Assembly: GCF_000829195.1 (NCBI RefSeq)
Contig: NZ_AP013294.1
Location: 868,001-932,000, forward strand
Reading direction: 5' to 3'
DNA from: Bacillus sp. OxB-1
Lineage (GTDB): Bacteria; Bacillota; Bacilli; Bacillales_A; Planococcaceae
Length of the DNA: 64,000 bases
This document shows, piece by piece, positions 53,261 to 61,148 of the stretch (within the stretch, counting starts at the first letter, position 1; each line of letters opens with the position of its first letter). The notes beneath the pieces are model-generated. The model searched no databases and was not told the DNA's origin. It saw nothing but the letters and a program-made list of their open reading frames with translations. A program made the position numbers and the translations under genes.

Positions 53261-53412
53261 TGACGTTCCTCCTTCAATTTCTTCCTAAATCTTATCATAC
53301 CTTGAAATGGGATACTTACTTAATTGTGATGCGGTTGCCCACTTAAGCGAAGTGGGAGGTAAGTGCTGTTTTTCTGATTAAAGTTTATAATACAAATTAA
53401 GGTGGTGATTGC

Positions 53413-53820
53413 ATGCTAAGCAATGACATTAAAGAACAACTTATAGAAAAATTAAAACAACAGGTGAATCCTGATTTTATCATCCTTTTTGGTTCTTTCG
53501 CAAAAGGGACCGTACATGAGGAAAGTGACGTAGATCTCGCTTATTTCAGCGACAAGCAGCTATCGTCTTATGATCAGTTCATCCTTGCAGGAGAGCTTGC
53601 CCTCATTTGCGGGCGGGAGGTGGATGTTGTCAATATTCGAGAAATCGATACGGTATTCACCATGCAAATTTTTGAGCAAGGAACACCTATTTACATCCAA
53701 GACGAGGGTGAATACATCCGGCAAAGGATGAAAGCGTACAGCATGTATGCGACATTGAACGAGCAGCGCGCACCCATTCTTGAGGCGATTAAGAAACGAG
53801 GAAGTGTGTTTGATGAATGA
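53413..53820 (+). CDS. mntA: MntA-type antitoxin nucleotidyltransferase
   Basis: 135 residues. The minimal nucleotidyltransferase motif is GSFAKG (Gly27-Ser28) with Asp39 and Asp41 in ESDVDLAYF, followed by EVDVVNIRE, the third acid. In type VII toxin-antitoxin systems MntA neutralises HepT by transferring AMP to its tyrosine. It overlaps hepT by 8 bases. A 7-bp hairpin CCCACTT/AAGTGGG at 53338-53356 and a TATAAT box precede it. AAGGTGGTGA ribosome site. Confidence 0.9.
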   Translation: MLSNDIKEQLIEKLKQQVNPDFIILFGSFAKGTVHEESDVDLAYFSDKQLSSYDQFILAGELALICGREVDVVNIREIDTVFTMQIFEQGTPIYIQDEGEYIRQRMKAYSMYATLNEQRAPILEAIKKRGSVFDE

Positions 53821-54220
53821 TGTTATTTTGAATAAAGTAACAACGATTGAACGTTGTGTGAAAAGGATTCAGGAAGTGTACGAAGACAAGCCTGAGAATT
53901 TATCCGATTTCACAAAGCAGGACAGCATCGTTTTAAACATTCAACGCGCCTGCGAAGCAAGTATCGACCTTGCGATGCACGTAGTAAGCGAGAAAAAACT
54001 TGGTGTGCCAAAAGCGAGCCGGGAAGCATTTCAATTCCTTGAAGAGGCAAAAATAATTGATTCTTCACTTGCAAAAACATTAATGAATATGGTCGGATTT
54101 CGAAATATTGCTGTCCATGACTACCAAGCACTAAAGCCCGATATTTTACAAGCAATTTTAGACAAGCATATTAATGATTTTAAGGCGTTTACGAAGGTGA
54201 TTTTGCAGTTGGAAAATTGA
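53813..54220 (+). CDS. hepT: HepT-type toxin ribonuclease
   Basis: 135 residues from the ATG at 53813. All-helical HEPN protein with the RNase/AMPylation motif R-x4-H-x-Y as RNIAVHDY (Arg97, His102, Tyr104). Family members cut RNA; the tyrosine is the target of the MntA partner. Translationally coupled to mntA. Confidence 0.9.
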   Translation: MNDVILNKVTTIERCVKRIQEVYEDKPENLSDFTKQDSIVLNIQRACEASIDLAMHVVSEKKLGVPKASREAFQFLEEAKIIDSSLAKTLMNMVGFRNIAVHDYQALKPDILQAILDKHINDFKAFTKVILQLEN

Positions 54221-54282
54221 GATCTCAGAAAAACTCATGATTCTCCAACCTCTTGCAATGGACAGAGGCAGAGACGAATTAT

Positions 54283-54322
54283 GCCTATTCAAGAGAGAAG
54301 GGCATTCTTGAATAGGCTTTTT
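54283..54322 (+). terminator. terminator of mntA-hepT
   Basis: Perfect 11-bp stem GCCTATTCAAG / CTTGAATAGGC with TTTTT. Confidence 0.88.
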
Positions 54323-54424
54323 AGGGTTTGATTATTGTCTAAAAGATAGTCTAAACCTTTCTGTAAATGATGACATACTTCAATATTCCCATCATTTGTG
54401 AGAACAGCCTTTCGTTCATCCGTA

Positions 54425-55471
54425 TTAGATCTGCAAAATAGAAAGAATATCATCATTTTCACAGGTTTGCGCCAACTTCCTTGCTGTCTTCCCGGTGTGA
54501 TCTTCAGCATGAATGTCTGCACCATAATGTAATAGTATTTCCACAGCGGCAGCATTTTGGGTTTGGATCGCCCTGTGCAGAACCGTTTGTTTATACTGAT
54601 TTCTACCTTCAATCGCAGCCCCGTGTTCTAGAAGAAATTTGATGCCGACCACATTATTGGCGTCCGCAAAGCTATGCAGCGGAGGGAACGGTTTTCCTTC
54701 CTGATTCAAGTCGCAGCCCATTTTTAGAATGTCTTCCAGCAGCGCTTCATCCTGACAACGAAGGGCAATCCCAAAACCTTTCTTTTTTACCTCTTTCTCG
54801 TAAACATCCGGAAAATGAGAATGGATATAATTCACGATATCACTGGAATATTGAAATGCGATTTCGAGAGGCGTTTGGGCCAAAGCGCGCTTCCCGACAT
54901 TTGCCCCCTCTTCAGCAAGCAGTTGAAATGCCTCTACATTATCGTGCTTACTACAAAATTGCAGCGGCGTACCGCTATATTTCAAAACCTTGTCCAACTG
55001 GGACTTTTTCGCATTGGGGACGAGTTCCCTAATCCGCTCGATGTCATTCAGATAGCAAGCAAAAACTAATGTTTGTTTAATTTTTTCAGCTTTTAATGAT
55101 TCCCGCAAGACCTCCTTTCTTTCCTCCTCCGCGGGCTCCAAATTATATCTTTGGAAATTGAGCAGCTCAAAGAGATCCGCATCAAATAACTCAGGATTTA
55201 TATCTTTCACCACGCCATGGTCAACCAATGCACCCGCATCTGCTTTGATACAAAGGATGCCTTGTCCCCGCATTAAAGTCTGAATCGTATCGACATACTT
55301 GTTAAAGAGAGCAACCGCAATGTCTCCATCATATGAAGCTTCATTTTCAACGATTGTAAAATATCCGCTCGTAAACGAGTTCTCAGTCCCTGAAATGAAG
55401 TACGTATACGTTTTTTCCTGTAACATTGGCTCATTGATAATAGCTTCTACTAAATCTTCAAGGTTATTCAT
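54425..55471 (-). CDS. ankyrin-repeat protein
   Basis: 348 residues from the ATG at 55471 (AGGAAGGTGG site). The first ~110 residues form a domain I do not recognise (SYDGDIAVALFNKYVD). From about residue 150 on there are ankyrin repeats (GTPLQFCSKHDNVEAFQLLA, ALRCQDEALLEDILKMG, PLHSFADANNVVGIKFLLEHG, VLHRAIQTQNAAAVEILLHY). Likely a protein-binding scaffold. The neighbourhood is accessory, so an immunity role is possible, but nothing proves it. Confidence 0.8.
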   Translation of the reverse strand: MNNLEDLVEAIINEPMLQEKTYTYFISGTENSFTSGYFTIVENEASYDGDIAVALFNKYVDTIQTLMRGQGILCIKADAGALVDHGVVKDINPELFDADLFELLNFQRYNLEPAEEERKEVLRESLKAEKIKQTLVFACYLNDIERIRELVPNAKKSQLDKVLKYSGTPLQFCSKHDNVEAFQLLAEEGANVGKRALAQTPLEIAFQYSSDIVNYIHSHFPDVYEKEVKKKGFGIALRCQDEALLEDILKMGCDLNQEGKPFPPLHSFADANNVVGIKFLLEHGAAIEGRNQYKQTVLHRAIQTQNAAAVEILLHYGADIHAEDHTGKTARKLAQTCENDDILSILQI

Positions 55472-55923
55472 AAGTCCACCTTCCTCTATTAAGAACAAAC
55501 AGACCGCCACCGGGCAAGTACACCCCTTTTAAAAATAAAAGAAATGAAAATGCCTGGCAAATGGCATTTTCATTAATGAGCAAGTACTGAGTTAAGCGGG
55601 AAGTTATCCCCGCATTGAAATTTTCTCTTCGTACATTGTTCGATCTGCCACTTCCAGGATTTCCTCTACAGTGGTCAGCATGCCGGGCTCATAATAGGCG
55701 ATTCCATGGCTTGCTGAAAGTTCATAGGTCTTTTCCCCCGACAGATTAAAACGATGAAACTCTCGTGCAATATCCATCCATGTCGCTTCCACTTTCTCTT
55801 TATTTTTCCCAAAGAAAACGATGATAAATTCGTCACCGCCCATTCGGAATAGCACATCGCCGGATTCAATATTACGATTGTAAGCCCGAAATATAAAAAG
55901 AACGCCCATGAGGCGCACAGCAC

Positions 55924-55966
55924 AAATAGCCCTGGCATTCGAGTTTTTTCGAATGCAGGGCTATTT
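55924..55966. terminator. terminator hairpin inside the IS66 left end
   Basis: AAATAGCCCTG-CATTCG pairs with CGAATGCAGGGCTATTT (one bulge), T-rich flanks, overlapping the tnpC stop; blocks read-through in both directions. Confidence 0.8.
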
Positions 55967-57520
55967 TCTTCCGCATGAAAGACGGATGGTCTTTGACCAA
56001 GGCAAATAATTGTCCAACAGGTCGGGGTCCTGCTGAAAGTTCAAATTCGGTAGCTCAGTAAACAGCTTTTGCAGATAGGTGTAAAAATCAATTCCATGGA
56101 TCTTCGCTGTTTCGGCAAGAGATAGGCAGATGGCATTCGCTTGCGCACCCGCTTCACTCACGGAGAATAACCAATTTTTACGTCCGATGACGTTCGGTCG
56201 GATGGCATTCTCAGCGGGATTGTTGTCGATCTCGAGCCGGCCGTCCTTCAGGAATGCCCGTAGCCCTTCCGCCCGGTTCAGTGTATACTCCGCTGCTGTC
56301 GCAAGCGCACTTTTCCCATAGAAAGGAGATTGCTCTACCCACTGAAGGAATTCCTCGACAATTGGTTTGGAGTGCTTGTTCCGCGCCTTTCGTCGTTTGC
56401 CCGGAGGCAAATTCCTGAACTTCCGCTCCAGATGATAAAGGCGGTCGCAATACTCCACGCCCATTCGGCCATTCTTGCTGTCGGCCTTGAGCCAATACCG
56501 GCGCACGTGTGCCCAACAGTGGGAGAATGTAATACCTTCCAGATTGCCATAAGCAGAATAACCATCACAAATGATGGTCCCTTTGTATCCCTGAATGAAG
56601 TTTTTGAGCACTTCACGAGAACGAGATAGGGAACTCTGAAAAAGGACCATGACAGGTCCTTGACTCGGTACAGTCCGACACACCCAATTATAGGCTTTCG
56701 ACTGACCAGATTTCCCATCCGACCTGAGAATGACTTGAGCGTATGTTTCATCGACATGAAGAACGTTTTTGCACGTCAACAGATCTTTCATCCGCTCGTA
56801 TATAGGCGACAACCATTTATCCGCTACGGAGATCACCCAATTGGACAGGTTCTTGTCGTTGGTCATCAGTCCGTAGCGTTCCCATTCCTTTACCTGCCGG
56901 TAAAGGGGCAGGTATTGGATGAATTTATCGTAGATGGCTTTGGCCAATACGCTGGGACCTGCGATGCTCCGTTGAATGGCCGGCTGAGGCGCCTTGCCGC
57001 GGACGATTTGTGCAGGTAGGGATACATCGTTTTTACAGTGGATACATTCATAGGCGTGTTCCATATGCTGTACTTTTTTCATTGTCGCCGGGATGAATAG
57101 GGCTTCTTCCCGCACAATGGTCCCACCGATCTCCGTCATTTGACGATGGCAGCAGGCGCATTCGGTGTGTTCCGGATGATGATGGATGACTTCCGTTTCG
57201 ATGTCTTCCCGCAGAATATCATTCCGCTTTTTCCGTTGGGCTTTCCGGACAACAGTGTAGGAAATCGTCTGTTGGCTTTGTTCCTCTGTGTGCTCAGAGT
57301 CAGGAAAAGACGAATCATCCTCAAACAGGGATCCTTGCCCGTCGGGCGCATTGTATTTGGATTTCTCCGTCTTGGATCCGTACAAAAGCTTGGTCAGATT
57401 CTGCACTTGTTGGGTGAGCGATTCAATCTGGCGGCTGAGCTTTTGGTTCTGCTGATTCGAAACGGCCAATTGCTCCTCCAATAATTGAATGACCTTTTCG
57501 GTTGAAGATTCGTTTGCCAT
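55961..57520 (-). CDS. tnpC: IS66 transposase TnpC
   Basis: 519 residues from the ATG at 57520. N-terminal leucine-zipper-like coiled coil (LLEEQLAVSNQQNQKLSRQ), zinc-ribbon CACC...C-x2-C region, central DDE domain with VDETYAQ, CDGYSAYG, CWAHVRRYW and the C-terminal EIDNNPAENAIRP motif, and IS66 C-terminal domain. It catalyses the transposition. Confidence 0.96.
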   Translation of the reverse strand: MANESSTEKVIQLLEEQLAVSNQQNQKLSRQIESLTQQVQNLTKLLYGSKTEKSKYNAPDGQGSLFEDDSSFPDSEHTEEQSQQTISYTVVRKAQRKKRNDILREDIETEVIHHHPEHTECACCHRQMTEIGGTIVREEALFIPATMKKVQHMEHAYECIHCKNDVSLPAQIVRGKAPQPAIQRSIAGPSVLAKAIYDKFIQYLPLYRQVKEWERYGLMTNDKNLSNWVISVADKWLSPIYERMKDLLTCKNVLHVDETYAQVILRSDGKSGQSKAYNWVCRTVPSQGPVMVLFQSSLSRSREVLKNFIQGYKGTIICDGYSAYGNLEGITFSHCWAHVRRYWLKADSKNGRMGVEYCDRLYHLERKFRNLPPGKRRKARNKHSKPIVEEFLQWVEQSPFYGKSALATAAEYTLNRAEGLRAFLKDGRLEIDNNPAENAIRPNVIGRKNWLFSVSEAGAQANAICLSLAETAKIHGIDFYTYLQKLFTELPNLNFQQDPDLLDNYLPWSKTIRLSCGRK

Positions 57521-57593
57521 ATCGCTCACCACTTTCCGTTCCGTTTTATTTCTTCTATTATAACGGGTTCGAGGAGCGGATGAAAGATGAATA

Positions 57594-57947
57594 TTAGAAC
57601 GCGCCTTTCAGCGATGGCTGAATCGCTTTCGGCTGTTGAATGGACAAACCTTCGAGCAGCCAGCGAAGCTCCTGCTGGGTCAGATTCTTTACTTCCTGTT
57701 CATTTCTTGGCCATTGAAGCTTTCCGCTGTCCAGCCGCTTATACAGCATCGCGAAGCCGTCGCCGTCGAAATACAGACATTTGTATCGGTCCTTCTTCCA
57801 ACCGGCGAACAGGAAGATGGAATCGCTATAGGGATCCAGCTCGAAGGAATCTTGGATCAGTGTAGCCAATCCATCAATCCCTTTTCGCATATCGGTCTTC
57901 CCGCAAATGATATAGATATTTTGGACTTGGGTGTAGTCCTGCCTCAT
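57594..57947 (-). CDS. tnpB: IS66 accessory protein TnpB
   Basis: 117 residues from the ATG at 57947; marked by YIICGKTDMRKGIDGLA, FLFAGWKKDRYKCLYFDGDG and KLQWPR, the IS66 Orf2 signature. Needed with TnpA for efficient transposition. Overlaps tnpA by 4 bases. Confidence 0.94.
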   Translation of the reverse strand: MRQDYTQVQNIYIICGKTDMRKGIDGLATLIQDSFELDPYSDSIFLFAGWKKDRYKCLYFDGDGFAMLYKRLDSGKLQWPRNEQEVKNLTQQELRWLLEGLSIQQPKAIQPSLKGAF

Positions 57948-58132
57948 CGGTTGATCAGCTCCCTTATGACGGTCTGGATGAGGCGATCCTCCACACCATT
58001 CTGGAAGGTGACTTCGGCATGACCGAAATGGACGGTACATGAGCCGGGGGACTTGGAAGAAACGGCCGGTAGGCTGTCATTTGATGCGGGATACAGTGTA
58101 ACGGGGACGATGGTCAAAGGTTTTTGTGGCAT
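57944..58132 (-). CDS. tnpA: IS66 accessory protein TnpA
   Basis: 62 residues, short for TnpA, with PGSCTVHFGHAEVTF and LIQTVIREL near the C-terminus. It lies at the promoter end of the element with GAAGGAGGTG before the ATG. Typical TnpA has an N-terminal helix-turn-helix that is missing here, so this may be a short variant. Confidence 0.8.
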   Translation of the reverse strand: MPQKPLTIVPVTLYPASNDSLPAVSSKSPGSCTVHFGHAEVTFQNGVEDRLIQTVIRELINR

Positions 58133-58272
58133 GGGGAAAGCACCTCCTTCAAGTTGATACCTTGATCATACTAGAAGATGCTTTGTAAAAATATGCGTTG
58201 TTTGATTGGGGGCTTACTTACGATTGATTTCGCAGCTTGTCTTGATGAGATCGTCTCCAGCCGAGTGACCGA

Positions 58273-58310
58273 AAAAGCCAGAAGGATTCGATGTAGTCCT
58301 TCTGGCTTTT
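58273..58310. terminator. bidirectional terminator beside GGDEF remnant
   Basis: Perfect 14-bp stem (58273-58286 with 58297-58310) with T tails both ways. The rest of the gap to 58485 shows no gene. Confidence 0.85.
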
Positions 58311-58485
58311 CTATTTTGTTTCATCAATAACCCAAAATAGTAAAGGCTTACGGCAAGAATCCGATTTCAATTTCAACACCCGCTTCGGATAAGAATTACC
58401 ACCTTACCTACAATAACTTTGCCCCTATTTGTGATACGGTTCCCCGTGGTGATTTAAAGGTAACGAAGGTTTAAAAACCGATAAT

Positions 58486-58511
58486 AAAAAGAGAGGAACT
58501 CCTCTCTTTTT
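58486..58511 (-). terminator. terminator of DUF3800 gene
   Basis: Perfect stem AAAAAGAGAGG / CCTCTCTTTTT directly after the stop on the minus strand. Confidence 0.88.
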
Positions 58512-59705
58512 TTAGTCAAATAAATACAGTACAGCCATGTCACTTTCAGACTGAATTTCATTTATTTCTTTAAAGTCCTCCGCATCAAATTGATGGACTT
58601 GCAGATCAAGTAATTGCAATATATATTCAGCTAATATATCTTTTGCATTCCTATTGGGATTTTTAGGTTGGTAGTTGTATATACGATTTATGCTTGCTGA
58701 AAATAAATCTGCAACTTGCAAAAACCTCTCCAGTTCCGATTCCATTGGAACGTATGAGTTCAATTTTAAATTATCTTCATAATTGGCTTTTAAACTATCA
58801 GATATTTTTTGGGATATCTGCTCAATGTGGAATCGGCTTTCATTACCTTCCTTATCTTTTATATAGCTAATTTGTTTAGGAAACGAAATTCTCCCTGTTT
58901 CTACTTCGTGATTTATTCCCATTCGAAGCAACTGATAGAATAATTCCTCCAACAACCCTTTCTGAAGGTCCCTACCTAACTTTCTTTTGTTGACCCCTAT
59001 CGCTTTAAAACTAATCATATCCCCGCTTCCAATAATTTTATCGAAAAAGGCTTTATAAACTTCGATATCCGAACCATCATTCTTCAACTTCGTAAAATGG
59101 AACTCTTTGGGTAAAGTGGAATACTTTTCTTTAGCTTCATGCAACCAATCCATTAAGTGTACTTTCAATTTTCCTTCTCGCCCTGGGTCTAAAATCCAAA
59201 ACCCTCCTACAATTAAGTAGTCATCTGTCTTCCCTGTTTCATCCGCATAGATACTTATGGAAGGTAATTCTGGTTTTGTAGCAATTTGAAACTCACTCTC
59301 TATTTTTGCCAAATCTCTACGTTTCTGTCTTATTTTATTATCCGTTGGCAAAAAAAGTTTGAATTCATTTTGGATTTTCGCTCTGGCCCTTGCAATTGTA
59401 GTTAAACGTTCGTATTCAAATAACTTTTTATGCGTTACACTTGAACCAGAATGTCCCTCGAATATTTCCCAATATCTTAACATTAAAGCAACATCTGAAT
59501 TTCTTGTTTCGTCGAAGCGATTTAATATTGATGCCACCTTTTGGCTTACATTTTTCACTTCCCCACTTTGCACTGCTTGCCAAAGTGCTACGGCTTTTTT
59601 TCTTCTTTCCTCTTCCTTAGCCTCATCTATTTCTTCCTCAGGATTATCCTCTTCCTCCATAAGTTCCTCTTCAATTTCTGCGACCAATCTTTCCATTTCA
59701 CCCAT
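58512..59705 (-). CDS. DUF3800 domain protein
   Basis: 397 residues from the ATG at 59705 (GGAG site). An acidic, lysine-rich N-terminal helix region (residues 5-60) leads to a DUF3800 fold starting near residue 150: SIYADETGKTDDYLIVGGFW with the conserved Asp, EFHFTKLK and QVADLFSASINR near the C-terminus. DUF3800 is an RNase H-like fold found often in mobile and defence regions. Here it lies next to a type I restriction locus. Substrate and activity unknown. Confidence 0.8.
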   Translation of the reverse strand: MGEMERLVAEIEEELMEEEDNPEEEIDEAKEEERRKKAVALWQAVQSGEVKNVSQKVASILNRFDETRNSDVALMLRYWEIFEGHSGSSVTHKKLFEYERLTTIARARAKIQNEFKLFLPTDNKIRQKRRDLAKIESEFQIATKPELPSISIYADETGKTDDYLIVGGFWILDPGREGKLKVHLMDWLHEAKEKYSTLPKEFHFTKLKNDGSDIEVYKAFFDKIIGSGDMISFKAIGVNKRKLGRDLQKGLLEELFYQLLRMGINHEVETGRISFPKQISYIKDKEGNESRFHIEQISQKISDSLKANYEDNLKLNSYVPMESELERFLQVADLFSASINRIYNYQPKNPNRNAKDILAEYILQLLDLQVHQFDAEDFKEINEIQSESDMAVLYLFD

Positions 59706-59776
59706 ATTACCACTCCGTTCAAAGTTTAGTAAAACAAGCAAAAATTCTATTGATAGGCATATATGAATATTTCATT

Positions 59777-59806
59777 TTGATTCCCTTATAATATATCAAC
59801 TATAAT
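59777..59806 (+). promoter_or_regulatory. promoter of the broken DNA-binding gene
   Basis: -35 TTGATT (59777-59782), 18 bases, -10 TATAAT (59801-59806), 17 bases before the ATG at 59824. Confidence 0.65.
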
Positions 59807-59823
59807 CACAAGGAGGTGTACCG

Positions 59824-60324
59824 ATGAACAAAGACAATTTCCCTACAATGAGTAGCAAACAACGGGTAAAAATCGTCAACGGCCTACTCAAAAAGGAAGG
59901 TTCTGATTTACAAAAGGTGGCGGATGATCTTGGAATGAAATACTCAACCTTTACCAAACTGATGCAGGAGGATGATTATGTCTATATCAAATGAGACAAT
60001 CAATACTACAAGTTCGTTCGGAATGAGAATCAATTGACTAATGTTCAGCCAACGAAAGACGATGAGTTAGCCTATTTGAAAGCCAATTTTACCGTTCTAC
60101 AGTCATTGATTGAGCGACATAAGGACAATAATGACTTCCTGCTGGACAAGCGTATTTTTCACCCTTCCTCCAAAATTGCCACGAAAAACTTCCGCATTTC
60201 AGACGATCTCTACAAGCAGTTTGTAAAAACATGTGATGAGCATCTTCCCCACCTAAAAATCCAAGATATTATCGCCCAACTTCTGCTGAGTTTTGTAGAT
60301 CAATACCTTTCACAAACTAAATAA
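59824..60324 (+). pseudogene. DNA-binding-like protein gene interrupted by an in-frame TGA
   Basis: The ATG at 59824 follows AAGGAGGTG. The first 56 codons give a protein with a helix-turn-helix-like stretch (GSDLQKVADDLGMKYSTFTK). Codon 57 (59992-59994) is TGA; then the same frame continues without break as DNQYYKFVRNENQLTNVQ and ends at 60324 with NFRISDDLYKQFVKTCDEHL, similar to a ribbon-helix-helix segment. Total 166 codons. A CGA to TGA change would explain the stop. The second half has no ribosome site of its own. It may have been a regulator of the adjacent locus. Confidence 0.75.
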
Positions 60325-60331
60325 CTATACA

Positions 60332-60377
60332 AAAAAGGCAGTCCTGTACCGCAAAAATACTGTAGGAACTGCCTTTT
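60332..60377. terminator. terminator between broken gene and convergent metallopeptidase gene
   Basis: AAAAGGCAGT-CCT pairs with AGG-ACTGCCTTTT (one mismatch) with T-rich tails. Confidence 0.8.
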
Positions 60378-60410
60378 GTTGTGTTTATCTGGTTGTGTAG
60401 ACTTGGCTGT

Positions 60411-61133
60411 TTATAGCTCCTTCACAATCTCTTCGTCCAAAATTGCCTTCCTTCTTTCCCAGTCGGGCATAAGGGCATAGAGCATGTTGTAGAAGCTGTC
60501 GCTGTGGTTGTTGTATTTAAAGTGTATCATTTCGTGCAGGATGACGTATTCAATACAGTGTTTTGGGGCTTTAATTAGCTCCGAATTAAGTAAAATGGTG
60601 TTTGATTCGACCAAAGCGGAACCCCAACGTGCCTTCATGACTCGCATGTCAATGATAGGCTTTTCAACACCGTACTTTTCAACAAGCGGGTACAACTTAT
60701 CCAAAAGTTGCTGAAATGTACGATTTGCCTTTTCACGATACCACTCGTCCATTAGTTTTGCTTTCCTGCCGACGTTATGTCGGTCTTTCACAATTAAGTA
60801 AATAAAACCCCTAAAATATTTTACTACTTCCTCTTCCGCTTCCTGTACCTTTAAACGGTACTGCTTGCCAAGATACTTAAATGACTCACCACTTACATAC
60901 TCACGATCACTTTGCTGATAGGGTTGAACCTCTTCAAACTGCTTCACTTGTTTCGTAATCCAAGGTCCCTTTCCTTTGACAAAATCATAGATAAAGTTAA
61001 GGGGAACAGCATCATTTGCAGAAACAGTTATAGTCATATCTGGTTTGATATTTAGATTGACGTTCTTGACGTTTTTTCTTTCCAGTTCGAATTCTATCCA
61101 CTTTGATCCATATTGGACTTGGTGCATTTCCAT
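60411..61133 (-). CDS. YgjP-like (WLM) metal-dependent hydrolase
   Basis: 240 residues. Zinc site HExxH...H: His200-Glu201, His204 and His210 in LHEMIHFKYNNHS, preceded by the RWGSAL motif near 170. This is the YgjP family, often found beside type I restriction genes. It starts 15 bases after hsdR on the same strand and is probably the last gene of that operon. Proteolytic activity is unproven for the family. Confidence 0.88.
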   Translation of the reverse strand: MEMHQVQYGSKWIEFELERKNVKNVNLNIKPDMTITVSANDAVPLNFIYDFVKGKGPWITKQVKQFEEVQPYQQSDREYVSGESFKYLGKQYRLKVQEAEEEVVKYFRGFIYLIVKDRHNVGRKAKLMDEWYREKANRTFQQLLDKLYPLVEKYGVEKPIIDMRVMKARWGSALVESNTILLNSELIKAPKHCIEYVILHEMIHFKYNNHSDSFYNMLYALMPDWERRKAILDEEIVKEL

Positions 61134-61148
61134 TTGTTGTTCACGTCC

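Larger units (their letters stand above)
55880..58217 (-). mobile_element. complete IS66-family insertion sequence
   Basis: 2338 bp with the IS66 ends: GTAAGCCCGAAAT at 55880 and, reversed, GTAAGCCCCCAAT at 58217. Both flanks show the 8-bp target duplication TTACGATT (55872-55879 and 58218-58225). Contains tnpA, tnpB and tnpC with no visible defect, so recent and perhaps still mobile. Confidence 0.95.
55604..58270 (-). pseudogene. GGDEF (diguanylate cyclase) gene, split by IS66 and lacking its 5' part
   Basis: Downstream part 55604-55879 codes for NRNIESGDVLFRMGGDEF and the C-terminal half to the stop. Upstream part 58218-58270 codes for FGHSAGDDLIKTSCEINRN, in frame with it when the IS66 and one copy of the 8-bp duplication are removed. 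Together they form the FGH..GD..L to GGDEF segment. Upstream of FGHS the frame enters a terminator-like hairpin and no further GGDEF sequence is seen, so the gene had probably lost its 5' end already. Confidence 0.85.

Noticed and set aside
60034..60324. independent 96-codon gene
   Set aside because: It would need a TTG start without ribosome site; it is the in-frame continuation of the gene starting at 59824 after a TGA.
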